Source: Membranipora membranacea
Lineage: Eukaryota; Bryozoa; Gymnolaemata; Cheilostomatida; Membraniporidae
Assembly (NCBI GenBank): GCA_914767715.1
Contig: OU612069.1
Location: 13,391,387 to 13,455,386, forward strand
Direction of reading: 5' to 3'
DNA length: 64,000 bases
Shown here: positions 31,101-44,270 of the stretch, in pieces
Layout of the letters: each line of letters opens with the position of its first letter
Numbering within the stretch: the stretch's first letter is position 1
The notes under the pieces: model-generated
Seen by the model: only the letters and a program-made list of their open reading frames with translations
Database searches by the model: none
What the model was told of the DNA's origin: nothing
Position numbers and translations under genes: made by a program

Positions 31101-34081
31101 GATAACTGGTATCAGAATAACCCTTACATTGCGAAGTTCATCTGGTATTGGCACACTATCTATATACTCCTCCAAACATTTCTTGATGTAGCCGTTTTCT
31201 TGTACGATCCCCTCATCCTGCAGCTTGTCAAATAGAGACATGGAGACTGCAGTACAAGCACAACTTTCTACCTCCACAGAGGAAGCTTTGGTACCTAGTA
31301 AAATAAAGTCAATTTTATTAGTGTCAAATTCATAATTCAATCATCAGATTTAAACTATAATTGACACTGGATATTTCATCATGATCAAAAATCCGCAGTC
31401 GTTTTCTCAAAATTCAACATCGATGGTGGCAAGAGAATCCACTCAAACATGTTGTTTGAATTATCAGGAGAAAGGAGGAGAAAATTTTTATCCTGATAGA
31501 TCAGGCACTCATTAATTGAAGCTCCTGATAATCCATACAACATTGTAGGGTGGATTCTGAAGTTACATCTTCATAGATTATTCAATCTTCTTTGTGGATT
31601 TAATCAAGTCATAATAACAATTATAATATTATAATATGATGAAGAAATTATTATAGGGTATTAAAATTTTGTTCTTTGAAAATTCGCTAAATTATGTAGA
31701 CCTAAAGTCTAAGTCGTCATAGCGGAGAGGGTTACCCCTCTAGAGTGCAGGTACAGAGACCCATGGTACTCAAGCCACACCCTATACCCTTGCCTGCCGG
31801 AATTTCGGCTACTCTTTTATTCGAAGGGGCAGAGGGGGATCTTTTTACTGCATGTGCACAGTGGACCTCCGGTATTTTTATTCCCGTTCTGCAAGGACCT
31901 GGCTAGGATGAATGGCGCGCCAGTACCAAATCAGAAATGACTGTCGGCGCCGAGAGTTTAACCTGGACCTCACAGATCACAAGTCCACACCCTTAACCAT
32001 CAGACCAGTACCAGTACCAGACCGTACAGTACCAAGATAAGATCTAAACCACTGCCGCAACACAGGCAAATTTGTGCTCATTGCATTCTGTATAGCTCAG
32101 AACTAATGAAATGAGGCTGCAATCTCAGCCTTTTCTCCTAATGGGCAAATCATTTGCACAAGCTGATCGTCAAAATTAGGGTATGAAATATATCATCTGC
32201 TGTAACATGTGACGTAGTTTCCGTCTTATTAGAGGACAATTATGACGTTATCAGCTAGTGCGCCAGTTTCATAACCTGATTCTGAAGATAAGTTTGTGCA
32301 AATTATTTGGTAAGAATTCTGAGATTTAAGCCTCAATAATTGTCTTGAAGCTATACAGACATCAATGAGCTCGAATTTGTCTGAATGGCAGCAGTAGAAA
32401 TAGTAGAAATAGACTTACCGAGGCCGTAACATGTCGAGCCAGAGGAACTAGTGTGCTGAATTGACTGTACAACCTGGTCATTCTGGAAAAACTCCTGTAG
32501 TCAAAAGCAGTAACAGTAAACACCACAATATTCTAGAAATTTCTAAAAATTCCGAATGAGGGAGCACTTTAGACAGATTTAATGCATTTCAATGCCTTTA
32601 AATTCATCAAATTACCTATAAGAAGTGAGAAAGAATTCTACTGCTTCCCAAGTTTTGTTGTTGCAAGACCTGCTCCTAGAGGAAAATTATTAATGGAATA
32701 ATAATAAATAAGCTCCTAAATCTTTAGCTCCACATGATATGAAACTTACTAGTGCAAATTGCTGGATATTGTATGGCTTGAACTGTTGATCAAAGCTGTA
32801 TGTCTGTGCTAGAAGGCGATTTCCCATGCCCCTGAAAAAGTGTCATTATTATTTTACAAAAAAAGAGACTTTATTCAAATCTTAACAGATTTAGGCTAGT
32901 GAAAATCACTCAAAACATAAATCTATCATAACAAATTGGAGTTCAGCAACAGTGCCTGGTGGCGCAGACTTGGAACTCGGATATATTTGTTCCATTATCA
33001 ATCTCTACCGTAATCCCTCACCTATAGATCGCGCGACTCATAAGTGAAGGCGGCTATAAGAGAGTAGTATATAGACGCGACTATCATTTGAAGCATTATT
33101 ATATTTAGTTTGGACCAAAATCTCTTACAATCACCGAAGATGAATAGCTCAGTGGTAGAGCGTTCGACTAGTAAACATGGAGTTGTGAGTTCGAAACCCA
33201 CTGAGGGCAGTTTTTTTCCCAAAACTACTTAGTTCATTTGTAGTGAGTGTAGTGTAGTGAGTGACTTAGAGCGGTGGGGTGTCTTATAGCTGTGGGGTGT
33301 CTTATAGCTGGAGCATTTTTATTTTTTCTGAGGGGGGTGATTCACTTATAAGTCCGGTGACTTATAGGTGAGGGATTACGGTATTATGCCATGAAAGGAA
33401 GTGGACAACTGTGAAAACGAGACTTCTGGCCAATGTCTATTTCTCAGCAGCAAAGAATCAGAAAACTGTCTTGTTGATAGTTTCAAACAGAAAGAGCGCC
33501 TCCCCCTCCCTCACACCACATCATCTGTCATTCCATGTCAAATTCCAATTTCAGCCACGGGAACAATACAGTTCTGGAATGGAATATGAGGAGTTCCGCC
33601 AGAGATGGCTAAGAGTGACTATTATAATAATAGTCACTCTCAGCCATCAATTATTATACTGAGGAACTGCCATTGCTTGTAGGAGAAATACTAGTTAAGT
33701 TCTTAGACAGAGTACCAGATTGATCCCCTTTGTTTACACTGTGATTAATGATGGCACTAGTTCATCCAGCTAATAGGTCGAATTCAGCACTTCCTGTTGA
33801 CTCATGGGAGCCTGAGGACTGTAATTTGCCTACCTATGTATGTGGTTGATTCTGAACATACATACATGGCAATTTTGAATTTACACATCCAGTCATGCTT
33901 GCCATTTTCTTCCCAGTTGTCTCACAATGGCAAAGCAATTACCTTTAGTCTGTAGTTATGAGTATGTACTTGGGACTCACCATTTCTGCAGGCTTTCCTT
34001 GAAGTCTTTTAACTGAAGGGAAGGAAAAGTTTTTGAGGCAAGGAGCTGAAAGGAAAATTTTTGAAACTGTTCACCCGCCAT
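28125..34081 (-). CDS. CFAP300: CFAP300, unit 2, intact
   Basis: Exons 5' to 3': 33981-34081, 32750-32831, 32419-32494, 31128-31294, 29907-30079, 29321-29387, 28125-28253. Every exon has the same length as in unit 1, so the frame is open over 264 residues. Differences from unit 1 are few: KESLQKW in exon 1, GIVQENG in exon 4, and in the last exon DGEDD at its start and RHLTLLHHKY near the end. The 57-codon exon with the CQYEDY core is identical in protein to the other copies, consistent with purifying selection or recent homogenisation. Intron 1 is longer than in unit 1 because of the TA element at 33008. Confidence 0.92.
28862..29224. mobile_element. TTAA-flanked MITE, family A, CFAP300 intron 6 (unit 2), with extra centre
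   Basis: TTAA at 28858-28861 and 29225-29228, same ends as the unit 1 copy at 4939. Its centre carries about 57 extra bases (29060-29117) that resemble the sequence at 28408-28456. Confidence 0.75.
30730..31074. mobile_element. TTAA-flanked MITE, family A, CFAP300 intron 4 (unit 2)
   Basis: TTAA at 30726-30729 and 31075-31078; ends ACCACTGCTGCCACAC and GTGGCAGCAGTAGA. Orthologous position to 6718-7064. Confidence 0.8.
31690..32025 (-). mobile_element. tRNA-derived SINE-like repeat, antisense, CFAP300 intron 3 (unit 2)
   Basis: Near-identical to 7690-8015, with the same A-box-like and degraded B-box-like motifs on the minus strand. Confidence 0.5.
32046..32398. mobile_element. MITE, family A, CFAP300 intron 3 (unit 2)
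   Basis: Same position and ends as 8036-8388, nearly unchanged. Confidence 0.7.
33008..33381. mobile_element. TA-flanked 374-bp element with tRNA-like core, only in unit 2
   Basis: TA at 33006-33007 and 33382-33383. Ends are inverted: CCGTAATCCCTCACCTATA on the left, its complement on the right (TATAGGTGAGGGATTACGG), with looser pairing further in (CTCATAAGTGA / TCACTTATAAG). Units 1 and 3 have an empty site with a single TA (near 8999-9000 and 56525-56526). The inside holds a tRNA-like segment at about 33140-33212 and a short direct repeat GGGGTGTCTTATAGCT. TA duplication suggests Tc1/mariner mobilisation. Confidence 0.88.
33140..33212 (+). other. tRNA-like sequence, probably tRNA-Thr(AGT)-derived, inside the TA element
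   Basis: A-box TAGCTCAGTGGTAGAGCG, a loop CTAGTAA with anticodon AGT, and B-box GTTCGAAACCC are spaced as in a tRNA. The anticodon stem and the acceptor stem do not pair, so it should not give a working tRNA. It may still recruit RNA polymerase III. Confidence 0.65.
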
Positions 34082-34307
34082 TTAGATGCTGTATCTAGGT
34101 TACTGTTTCCTGTTTAAGTGATACGCATTGCAGCTTGTACAAAAATGTTATCGTGTCCATAACAAATAGGAGATATTTCCTTTTTCTATGATTTCCTGTA
34201 GACAAAAGCCATGAAACTGACAGTGAACTAAGTAGGAGAGATTAACCACTACACTGTGACTAGTTGGTTAAGAAAAAGCTATTTCTCTGAATGGTGTATG
34301 CTTGACA
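34082..34307. promoter_or_regulatory. Divergent promoter between CFAP300 and METTL13 (unit 2)
   Basis: 226 bp between the two start codons, the same length as in units 1 and 3, with only scattered substitutions. Confidence 0.6.
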
Positions 34308-37300
34308 ATGGCATTACTTCCTAAAGAACACGGCCAGTTTGCAAAAGAAGATTTCTGGGATGGTTTCTTCAAGGCCAGAGGTGACAAGTCATTTGACTGG
34401 TGAGTGTTACTGTTACTCTGACTGAAGTTATCATTTTACATCATCCTTAAAATAGATGATGCAGAAACCTACCATAGCCTCATTGTAATGGTAGTAAAAG
34501 TTTATTGAACAAACTACAGAAGAACACAAAAGCCTCCATTTGCAGCCTTTTATATATTTTGAGATCCAATACAATACTTATATAATATATATTATAATAC
34601 TCATGAAAAAAGTTTGTCACTGTAGTTTAATTAATATAGAAGGAGTTCAACGCGTTTCCGTTTCTTCAAAACGTTGTGTTTGTGAGCCCCAGCAACAGTG
34701 TATAAATGTACTAATCGCAGACCTTGGGACTTTAAACACCCATCTAACTAGAGACATAAGCGTTCAACCGGTAGCTACCCTCTGGCTCTCTGCCTGTTTT
34801 AACACCTCATATTAGGAATCAGTTCCTCAGTCAGATAGTCACAGAGTCCTTGTCTTTATGTGCAATACTGTCTCTGAAATGCAACACTGCTGCATTCTGA
34901 AAACTGTTGCTAAGATTGGTTGCCCGCGCCTGGTTTTTGAGAAACTAGTGTGTTTACACAGCTGCAATTAGTTGCTTGCCATCTCGCAGTCACAAAGAAA
35001 CTCAGAATTCTCCTCTGTTTAAACGCAGTTTCACTGTCTTCTCTTCAATTATTGCAGATATTATCAAGGTCTTTTAGAAACCCTTCTTAGGCTAGCTACT
35101 TGCCAACGGGAAACAGAGAACCAGGGAAAAGATTAATTTTATTATTCATTGATACAATTAATAAGAATGTTATAAACATGCTATAAATATATATATATAT
35201 ATATTGTACAGAAGTAAGTGACTGTTTTCTTCAATTAATCAGTCCCATAGGGGTAGTTCAATCCATTTAAATCTTAACCATCCACCCAGATTAGGCTTAG
35301 CTACAGACAACGTTCTACAGACACATTCTACAGCAAGTATTTTTATCCTCATATTCATGTTATTGATTGATTGATCCTTAAAAGATTGATGAATTGTACG
35401 CTTGAGTTCAGTGTCAACTGATCATCAAACCTGCAAGTTTCTTGTCAACTTAAATATCCTCTCTACTTACAGGTATGGCGAGTACGGGGAACTATCTTCT
35501 GTTATACACAAATACATCAAACCTGCCGATAAAATACTGATGGTTGGATGCGGTAATAGTAAACTTAGCGAGGATCTATATGACTTGTCCTATCACGATA
35601 TACACAATATAGATATCAGTGAACTTGTCATCCGACAAATGAATCAAAAGAACAACGATAAGAGGCCGAAAATGAGCTATACCAAGATGGACGCCACGCA
35701 GGTGATCGTCTATTTTTCACTTCATCTTCTTCTCCAATTTGCAGGCCTCACTGCATTTGCATTGGCTAACAATCAGGTATCAACCACTGTACTAGCCTTA
35801 TCTCAAAGGCCAAAAACAAAAAATGGGCTAACACCAACTCTTTGGTGCGCCAATGTATGCTGTTTTTAGAAGCGGTTAATCTATGCACTGCCACTTCATA
35901 AATAGTCTGAATTAAAGGCCCAGGACTAATCTTCTCTAATCCTAGTCTGATAATGGACCTAAACTTTGATAAGTCCCCTTAATCCTAGAACTGAATTAGA
36001 ACTTAATTAGAACTTCTCTAATCCTAGTCTGATAATGGACCTAAACTTTGATAAGTTCCTTGGAAGCCATGCCTGCTGCCAGGTGAACATTCAGCTCATT
36101 ATTAAGTGTGCTTTTTACAGAGAGTCCGGAATTTCAAAAACAACTATAGCATTCATATGGCACCATTTTATGCTTGCCGAATGTGGGAGTACGAGTATGC
36201 ACTTGTGATTGGAGGAACAAGACAAAAGTTGGTCACATTGTTAAGAGATATCGTAATTATGTTGGTTGGCTATCATTGAAGGATGGGAAAGATTAGAGTG
36301 AGGGGAGTGGACTTGCTACTTGTGCATACTATGTTGGCATTGTACCTGGCAAAATTTAATCAATAAATTAATCTGTTTTCTCCGCACAGATGTCATATGA
36401 GAATGAAAGTTTTAAATCGGCCATAGATAAAGGTACTCTGGATGCTTTACTACCTGACACAGAGCACATTGAGATAGCAGTGTCTATGTTAGCTGATGTG
36501 TGGAGAGTAGTAAAGTGTATGGGATCGTATATGATTGTCAGTCTAGCCCAGGATCATGTACTCAATACTCTAGTCAAGTCATTCCAAGACAGGTAAGCAA
36601 ACAGTTGTATCAGGCTACAACATTCAAATGCCATGGTCTAGATGGCACATATCACAACAAAAAATATTCTGCCTGCTGGATAGCTTTATGACAATGGTGG
36701 CGCTGACTTCCATCAAGGAAGACAACTCTAAGAGTTCAAGGATGTGAGATAGCAAAGCCAACATTCCATTTAGGTCCAAATATATCCAAATCACCGGTTT
36801 CTCATTATTTCTCCAATTTAGGTTCTCAGTCTATGTGAATTAGTTCAAGCCCTACGCTGCAGAGACAAGTGCGAAGTGCAAGAATCCTGCGGTGGTGTTT
36901 GACATTTTTGTTGTTTGAGATTCCTTTTTGAATTGTTTTGAAAGAACGCGTAAATTAGATTTGAAGCCGTGCATTTTTTTACCTATTCTTCTAGCTGAAT
37001 ATATTTAAAGTGTCAAGTTATTCAAATTTGACATCAGATGATTGAACCGTCAGAAATGGTTTGTAGTGTGAGCCCACTATCAGCTAACTAAACAAGACAC
37101 TTTCTCCATAGATGCATTTGTATTTAAAGCTGCGCGTCTTCAATGTTCACAAATAACAATAAATGTCAATCTGGTCCAAATCATTGCGGGCAATCACTTG
37201 TCTACGGCCACACTTCGTCAATTTATAACTGATAGCAATAACCTTCGAATATGCAATCTAACAAAAATGTCTTTTTACATCCTCCTACGTCTTCCTCTAT

Positions 37301-38896
37301 CCTCTAATTTTGTTTTTCTTACAGGGCCTGTATATTTAGAGCACATAAACTACCGTCCAGCTCAGAGGAAGGGTTTATGATGCCCGTGTTCGCCTTTGTT
37401 ATCACAAAACTCAAACAGATACCAGGCATGAAAACTGTAAGTTGACCGTGACCACAAAAAATGTCTTTAACTTGGTGTTTCAATAGAATCATAGTACGCT
37501 TTTCATATTTGTGGGAAATTACCCTTCAGGCAATGAACCATAATCCTTACTGTGCATAAACAGACGCAGTACCACATAACCTCTCACACTTACAAATACC
37601 TAACAGGCCTATTTATCAGTGATCCAGTGAAGAGAATTTGTCACTCTCAAATGTAAAGTTGTCTCAACCTTGAACAAGGTGGGATAACACCTAATCTGTC
37701 ATGAAAATATGGTTTTATTAGCATTATTGCCCAAATCATCAAATTTTTTTTCACTCCATTCTGAAGGGAAATATTGCCCTGTGTTTCACCACTTTTAGCA
37801 CTAGGCAAGTTAGCAAATAAACCCATTAATGATCATGTGTATGAACATAAGCCCATTACATTGAATGATATAAACATGCATTACCCTTACCCTCTTAACC
37901 GCTTTTCTCTGCAATGATATTTTATATTCACTGCTTCCCCTTCTAATGATGTGTAATATAAACCTCTTCTCTCTTCAATGATGTGTTGTATTTATAGGTA
38001 TGGGAGACGTCTCTTCACGAGGGAAACAATACAAGGCACAGCTCAAGTGAGGATATGATTGCATCTATCAAAGAGTGTCAATACTATGCTATGCTTCAGA
38101 GTAAACTCTCTAAAGGGTAGGTGGTCTCTACTGACTAGTTTTTTTTTATATTATTGAATCTTATTGTAATTATCTCTCTTGGGAAAATACTGCTTTGTTG
38201 GTGAATACTGCAGTTCTCGACACCCATCCTCTTCCACTCGTCCGTTCATAGAGCATGTATATGTTTAGCAGACAAGATGAAACTTATTGCAGAATTGCCG
38301 GCTCTCTGTAAGCTTGATCCTGTGCATTTTATGTTTAGGAGAGGTGCCCATCCCCCCTAGTTAATACCATGGCATCTACTCTGTACCTCTGTACCTTTTG
38401 ATGTCCTAGGCTTTTCATTTTCAGGAGCACGATAGGAGACGACGCACCTCAGCCCTGTGTGAAACTATACTCTGCAGTGAACTCACTGTCTCCCAGATAC
38501 ACAATACATAATAGTTGACGCTGGGGCCAAAGGCAAAGACCTCAAGTTTGCTGTGTTCATAGCTCCACAGGGCAAGTGAGTATTAATTTTATCTGAAAAC
38601 AGTTATTCACAATGTTTCCATGTGAATTTTGAGGTCAGCCTCGATCTAGCTGAGTTGTCACCTCTTGGCTAGTCTTATATAATATGCATCAATTCCAAAT
38701 TCCTCCTGTGGTTATAAGCGGCTCCTGGTGGTGACCTTGAACAGATGTCACATATATAAAGACATTGACGAGGTCAAAGCTGAACTATCTGCCAAGGTCA
38801 TGGAGTTATTTTTACAACTTTTCACTCCTATGCATGGATGGACGAGACCAAGTTTGGTCAATTTCCATGCACTCGGAGTTGCTCCCCTCCACTAGA
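34308..38896 (+). pseudogene. METTL13: METTL13 5' half, unit 2, frameshift and exon 7 deletion
   Basis: Exons: 34308-34399, 35473-35701, 36390-36592, 37325-37436, 37998-38116, 38425-38575, and an exon 7 remnant from about 38700. Exon 1 is open here (codon 6 AAA). Exon 6 is 151 nt instead of 150: an extra A in the ACACAATACATAATAGTTGA stretch moves the frame to a TGA within two codons. About 635 bp matching 13890-14524 of unit 1 are missing after 38697, removing the end of intron 6, the exon 7 acceptor and the first 50 or so bases of exon 7. The product would end near residue 270 with the SAM-binding fold present but the rest lost. Two independent breaks make this copy a likely pseudogene. Confidence 0.9.
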
Positions 38897-40101
38897 AAGA
38901 AGGGGAGCAGCTGCAATGCAGGCAAATTGGATCGAACATGTTCTAGGCATATACCAAGGAGTAAGATTGTTACTCCATGGCTGGACAATAGGTGGATTAC
39001 ATCACAAGTTTCAGAAGTTCAAGGGCATTACCTCATGCGCTTCATTATGGAACACAGCTTGATAAATACATGTGCTCAGACAGCTTCAAGCTTCAAGTTG
39101 GTAGCATTACATAATTGCATTTTCTAACATAACCATCTAGTAGTATTTATGAATTGTTACGATGACCATACAACTTGATAATTATCTGTGATTGGTATTT
39201 ACTGCATATACTACCATAATAACATATTATCTATTATCTATGATGCACTTTATTGTATATACAAATAATTATATTAAATGGTATTTATATCAGTGTATAT
39301 TTATGTTTATAAGGAGGAGAAGCACAGCTTAACATGACACCAGAAGAGATGAGAGTCGGGTTTGATCTACGCGTCCCTCCCAAAGAGCAGGAAGCTGTAG
39401 ATCTGATGCTAGAGGAGTGGTGTAGAGAATGTGATGTCACCATTGTGTGGGATCAGGTGAGAGGGATGAGATATGATGATCGACAAGCTCGTGTGATGTC
39501 ATAAGGTTCATTTTTATCTTGAAATAATGTTGATAGTGAGTACATCATTTTTGGCATGTCCATGGGAGATCATATCAGCATGTATAGCAGTAGCTTGGCA
39601 ATACACTCTTGTGCCTTATATCATGTCAGGGTAGCCTTATCTCAAAGGTCTGTTTTGTGGCCGTTGAGATAATTGTCATATATATTTAGGGGTGGGAACT
39701 AGACAGACTAGGGTGGGAACATGATAGGTTCTTAGACTAGGCTTAGACTTAGACTGGTTCCTATTTCATCTCCCACTGCGCATTTCATGGGATACAGTGT
39801 TCATATGAAGAACTGCACCGATTATTTGGCTGCAGTATTATAGTTAACTGTTAATCAAGGGTGGTGGGGAGTAACCCCCCCTTGTGCCCTGTGCTGCTTG
39901 GTCACTCAGGCTTAGTATGAGTAGGCTACTGCTCTGCCCACAATTGACCACTTGAGATCTATAATAGTCTATTTTCACTATCCTTATTTTACAGTTTCAG
40001 AAAGAAAGAGGAATAACCACATTGGACAGTAATAACTCATACTGGAATGCATTCTCTAAAGCTTTAGAAGAAAGGTTAGTATATTTAGTCTCACCATCCT
40101 T

Positions 40102-40199
40102 GGGGGTGGTGAGATGGCGCAATCAGTTAGCGCTCTTGCTATTCACTGCCAGGCTATTAGTGCCGCAAGAGTTGTAGGCTCGAATACCATTGGGGGAGC
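40102..40199 (+). mobile_element. tRNA-derived SINE head in an ACY1 intron (unit 2)
   Basis: Copy of 15912-16011 with the same A-box-like motif and a slightly changed B-box (GGCTCGAATACC). Confidence 0.5.
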
Positions 40200-40860
40200 T
40201 TTCAAGGTTGACTGCTCCAGCCCCCAGCACCCTCAGGTGTATACCTCTTCTTTACACTTTAGGCTTTTAGGTTAAATCATATCTAGTCATTAGAGGCGCT
40301 GTAACTGGTATGTGGTAATAAGCTCGCCATCTTGTGAGATGTAATTCTTTAGGGGAAGCAATCAATGAGGGCCATGTTGTTGTGTCATCCTCACAAAAAG
40401 GTGGATAACTCCTGCCTAATATTATTTAACCCATTATCTATCATTATGATGTGAATGCATGCAGGTACGACGGAATGATGGCTGGTTGTTCACTCCCTTA
40501 CTTTTCATTTAACATAACTCTATAACATCTATGATTCATTTATGATACATAATTCTCACCAATAAACTAGCCTTGTCATAAGGCCACAGGTTTCTGTTTT
40601 TTTGGCAGTGTGACAGGGCTACCAATAAACAGCTTGAAACCAATAGACTAAACCTCTAGTTCATCCGCTGAAACTGTCTTGTAATGTCTTGTTTGTGATA
40701 ATCACAATGAATAACAATTACTTTTTATTAATTTCTATCATATAGTGATGTCAAGTACAAAGTAGAACAGTTTCCAGGGATTACAGATATGCGATTTGTA
40801 AGAAATGTGAGTATATCAGATCAACACTAGCATAGTATTGTACACAGTATATTGTACATA

Positions 40861-41149
40861 GGAGAGCGAAAAACAACAACTGTTCATATCAATGCATTCT
40901 CATTGCAATGCACGAAAAAAAAAGAATTTGCTCGCACAAGAACATTATTGAATGCTATAAGAAATTTCAGAAGAGGCCAGAAGTAACAGGGGAGATAACA
41001 TACTCAAGACCCTTCTAGACCCTGAGTGTTTGCAATTTGAAATCGGTTCGATCCTTCAATAATGTTCTTGTGCAAGTATATTTAGTTTTTTTTATCCACT
41101 GCTATGATAATACTTTGATATGAACATTGATTGTTTTTTTTTGCTCTCC
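40861..41149. mobile_element. MITE with long inverted repeats, ACY1 intron (unit 2), centre deleted
   Basis: Ends GGAGAGCG and GCTCTCC match the 429-bp element at 16684; about 140 bases of the middle are gone, joining TTTCAGAAGAGGCCAGAAG directly to AACAGGGGAGATAAC. Confidence 0.75.
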
Positions 41150-41568
41150 AATACACATTAAGGGAAAGATAGCAGTTGGGCAATTAGTGTCTCAAGTATG
41201 AATGTGACTTATTTTGATATTGTAGACTTTGTGACCTTGACATTGGTTTGTCTCAACGTGATCAGAGCCTTGCCCTTTGCCTATTTGGTCAAAAACAAAA
41301 CAGCGCAGAAAGAAGTTGGAAACACTGCGTGGTCGCTTGTAATGCCATCTCAGGCTACCGGGCAAACAAATTCCAGGAACACAGACTAAATTGTTTGAAC
41401 CTGCTTTATTTCTACTTGTAGGCAGGTTTACCAGCTATAGGCTTCTCACCTATGAACAACACACCTTTACTTCTGCTTGGACCAAATGAAAGTCTCAACG
41501 AAGGAATATTCCTAAGAGGAGTACAAATCTACAAAAATGTGATCAAGGCAGTCGCCAATGTACTGTGA

Positions 41569-44270
41569 TAGAAAGTACATTGTTACGCATTGTCAAGACA
41601 ACTTCATATAGTTCAAATGATGACCATAAATTGATAAAGGAATCATAAAAAAAACGGACTTTGCAAGATTGGTACTGGAAACTTTCTTACTAGTTTGAGA
41701 ACTTATACTTTACTTGGTTTGCTGATAGCGGCATGTAATTGTTAACCATGGCCAACATTGGGCAAGTACTTGTAATGGAATGTCACTAACAGCGACCCGG
41801 TGATGTTTTGGCACATGCACTTCTTACTATACTTACTAACCTGTAAAATGTCTCATTTGTCGATTAAGATCCCAACACTGGCTATGACATCATTCTTCTT
41901 ACATATTATTGTGATAACAGTCAACGTAATTGTGATCGCCATTGTGATAGCAGGCATGATTGCATAATTATGTACCTTTACTGATCTGACAATATAGTCA
42001 TGTATCTTTTTTGCAACTCACTTTTGACAATTAATGTGTTTAAATGCTCTTCACTATATCCATGATCTATTCTGTTTATCTCTCTATGGTCTAAACGCTA
42101 AGTGATGAACATACCCACACAAAATTCTACCCACTGGCTTGGGTAATTAAGTTAAACCTGCACAAACTCAATTTGCATGCCATGTTGGAAGGGCCATCAG
42201 GCGGAGAGGGGGGACGGGTTGTCATGTGTTTTCTGAGCCTGATCTAGTTGAAAGATGATTTGGGGATCTTTGTTTCTATTGGTCAACAATATAGTTATGC
42301 CAGAGACTATAGATAATATCTATAGTCTCTGGTTATGCATTATGTAAATCTAAGCTAGGGCTATTTTGCACCGTCAAAAAAAGGGGGAATAAGAAAAGGG
42401 GGAAGAGGAGGAAGTGGTAAATGAAAGTGGGTTGAAAGGGAAGGTCAGAGAGGCTTTTATAAATGCCTGTGATAAGACAACTTGATTTAAATCAACCATT
42501 CATTCTACAACGTGATTTGATCATCCAAACGCTTCTGTGATTTCATAAGGTTCATTTTTCCCCACCCCCGAACAAAGCTTGTCAAGACCGGCTATGTGTT
42601 TGAGTAATAGACTTGTTTGTTTGAGTGTCAAATTGTTAGAAATTGCTTGAAGTTGCCTTCTCTATCAAATAATAGCCAATCGCATGGAAGAATATTATAG
42701 TAGTCTGAGAAATTCTTTTCAGCTGTTCAGCCTGTTCAGCAATTTACAGTTACCATATTTTGATCGACACTTATTTTTATATTTTCAGGTCTATCAGTAT
42801 TGTTCCCATGGCAACTATTCATTCTTACATTCTGAACAGCTATCTTTTGGCAACCAGACTAGACACATCTGTAAAACTCCTCCAGTCAGCAACCAAATAA
42901 AAGCTCATAGTACACAAGATAACCAACTGAAGTAAGTTTCTTGAGTTCTGCCTGCCGGCAAACCTCCCTGCCGGCAGACCTCCCTGCCTTGAAATAATGT
43001 TGCCTTGTTTGTACTCTGTTGTTGGACTGTAGCCTCCTTTGGGTAGTAGGTAGAGGCTAAGTGAAAACCCCCATTGCACCACTGCGTCCATTGACCTGAT
43101 TGCCAGTCCAGTTCCTTCCAGCTATCTCGCAAAGGTAGTTCAAACCCTGAGCCATTTCCTCCAACTCATTAATCTTGCCCGATAAATATGTTAATAATTT
43201 GTCCATATCCCTTCCCTCCCCAATTTATCTAGCCCGATAAATATGTTAATGGTTTGTCCATATCCCTTCCCTCCCCAATTTATCTTGCAAGATATATAAG
43301 TTAATAGTTTGTCCATATCCCCCCCCCAAAAGCCTTGAATTTTCCAGCATGTTAAGCAGTCATCATAGAAATAAATCAAGAGAGTCTGATCCCAAGGAAA
43401 GAACTACAGAGAGAAAATTAATTTATTTTGTTTTGCAAATCTTGAATAAAGGGTAAAGGGTAAATAATGGTGTGAGAGTGAAGTTCTCAGGAAATCCAGT
43501 TGGAATAAAATGTGGCTAAATATTGAAAAGAAAAAAGATTTTGGTTGCATCTCAAAATCCTCTCCAGTTTGAAAGGATCATAGGTAGAATGTTTGCAACA
43601 AGGAGCAGAAAGCATGCATAATTGTTTTTATTTCATGGCGCCATCGAATAGAAAATATACTTCAAATACACAAATATAATATTAAAACCTTATACTATAG
43701 ATAAAAAAACTCACTTGGTTAAAGTCAATTAATTAAAGCAAATCTAATAACTAAGAAAGTAAGAAAGTACTCGCTGTTGGGTTACCTGGTCGTTTGATTC
43801 ACAATCATAATTGGCAGGAAGTGAAAATATAATGTGCCCTCTGCTGGCTGTTCTAGCAGTTTTTGGTAGCAACTTCTTTGGAGAGTCGTACATCAATCCT
43901 TCAATTGGATGATAACTGTATTTTTGAATAAAGAGTAATTTCGGATTAAAGACAAGCAATGAATGCAGAATCATGTTCGCAGGTATAATTGCAACAATAA
44001 TTTAGGTGAAGGTGATCAGCAAAAATACATTAGCAATATAAAGAATATTTATTATATAATAGGTTAGGCTTGCATTACGGCAGAATTTATTAATGAGTGA
44101 CAGACAACATACTAAATTTCGCATAACCAGAATGGGATCTTTGAGCTCAGCGTTTGATTTTTTCAAAGTAAGGCGATATAGCTGCATATTGTAATGTTCA
44201 TCAATGCAAGTTTGAGTAAAAGTTGAGAAAAAAGGAAGATGTTTTGAATTTCAAACCTTGATGCTTAGCA
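41569..44270. other. Non-coding interval between ACY1 and the TRIM-like gene (unit 2)
   Basis: Counterpart of 17526-20669. It has one copy of the 276-bp block, the 33-bp palindrome near 42300-42332, a small GCCGGCA-A/G-ACCTCCCT repeat near 42952-42988 and the three-unit minisatellite. No gene recognised. Confidence 0.6.
43178..43325. repeat. Minisatellite, three units of about 58 bp (unit 2)
   Basis: Same array as 19614-19763, differing at a few bases and in the final C-run length. Confidence 0.8.

Larger units (their letters stand above)
38897..41568 (+). pseudogene. ACY1: ACY1 3' exons, unit 2
   Basis: Exons: 39328-39456, 39995-40074, 40746-40806, 41422-41568, all the same length as in unit 1 and open to the stop. 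Differences: ECDVTIVWD in place of ECYVTIVWD and GITTLDSNN in place of GITALDSNN. If the first exon begins after the AAG at 39312-39314, it reads GGEAQLNMTPEEM, which fits the GG-x-NVxP stretch of aminoacylases better than the unit 1 copy, where the E codon is TAA. Decayed upstream traces (VTPWL, GHYLMRFI, QLDKYMCSDSFKL) lie at about 38970-39110. No N-terminal catalytic part is present. Confidence 0.8.

Noticed and set aside
33140-33212. A functional tRNA-Thr gene.
   Set aside because: A and B boxes and an AGT loop are present, but the acceptor and anticodon stems do not pair, and it lies inside a mobile element.
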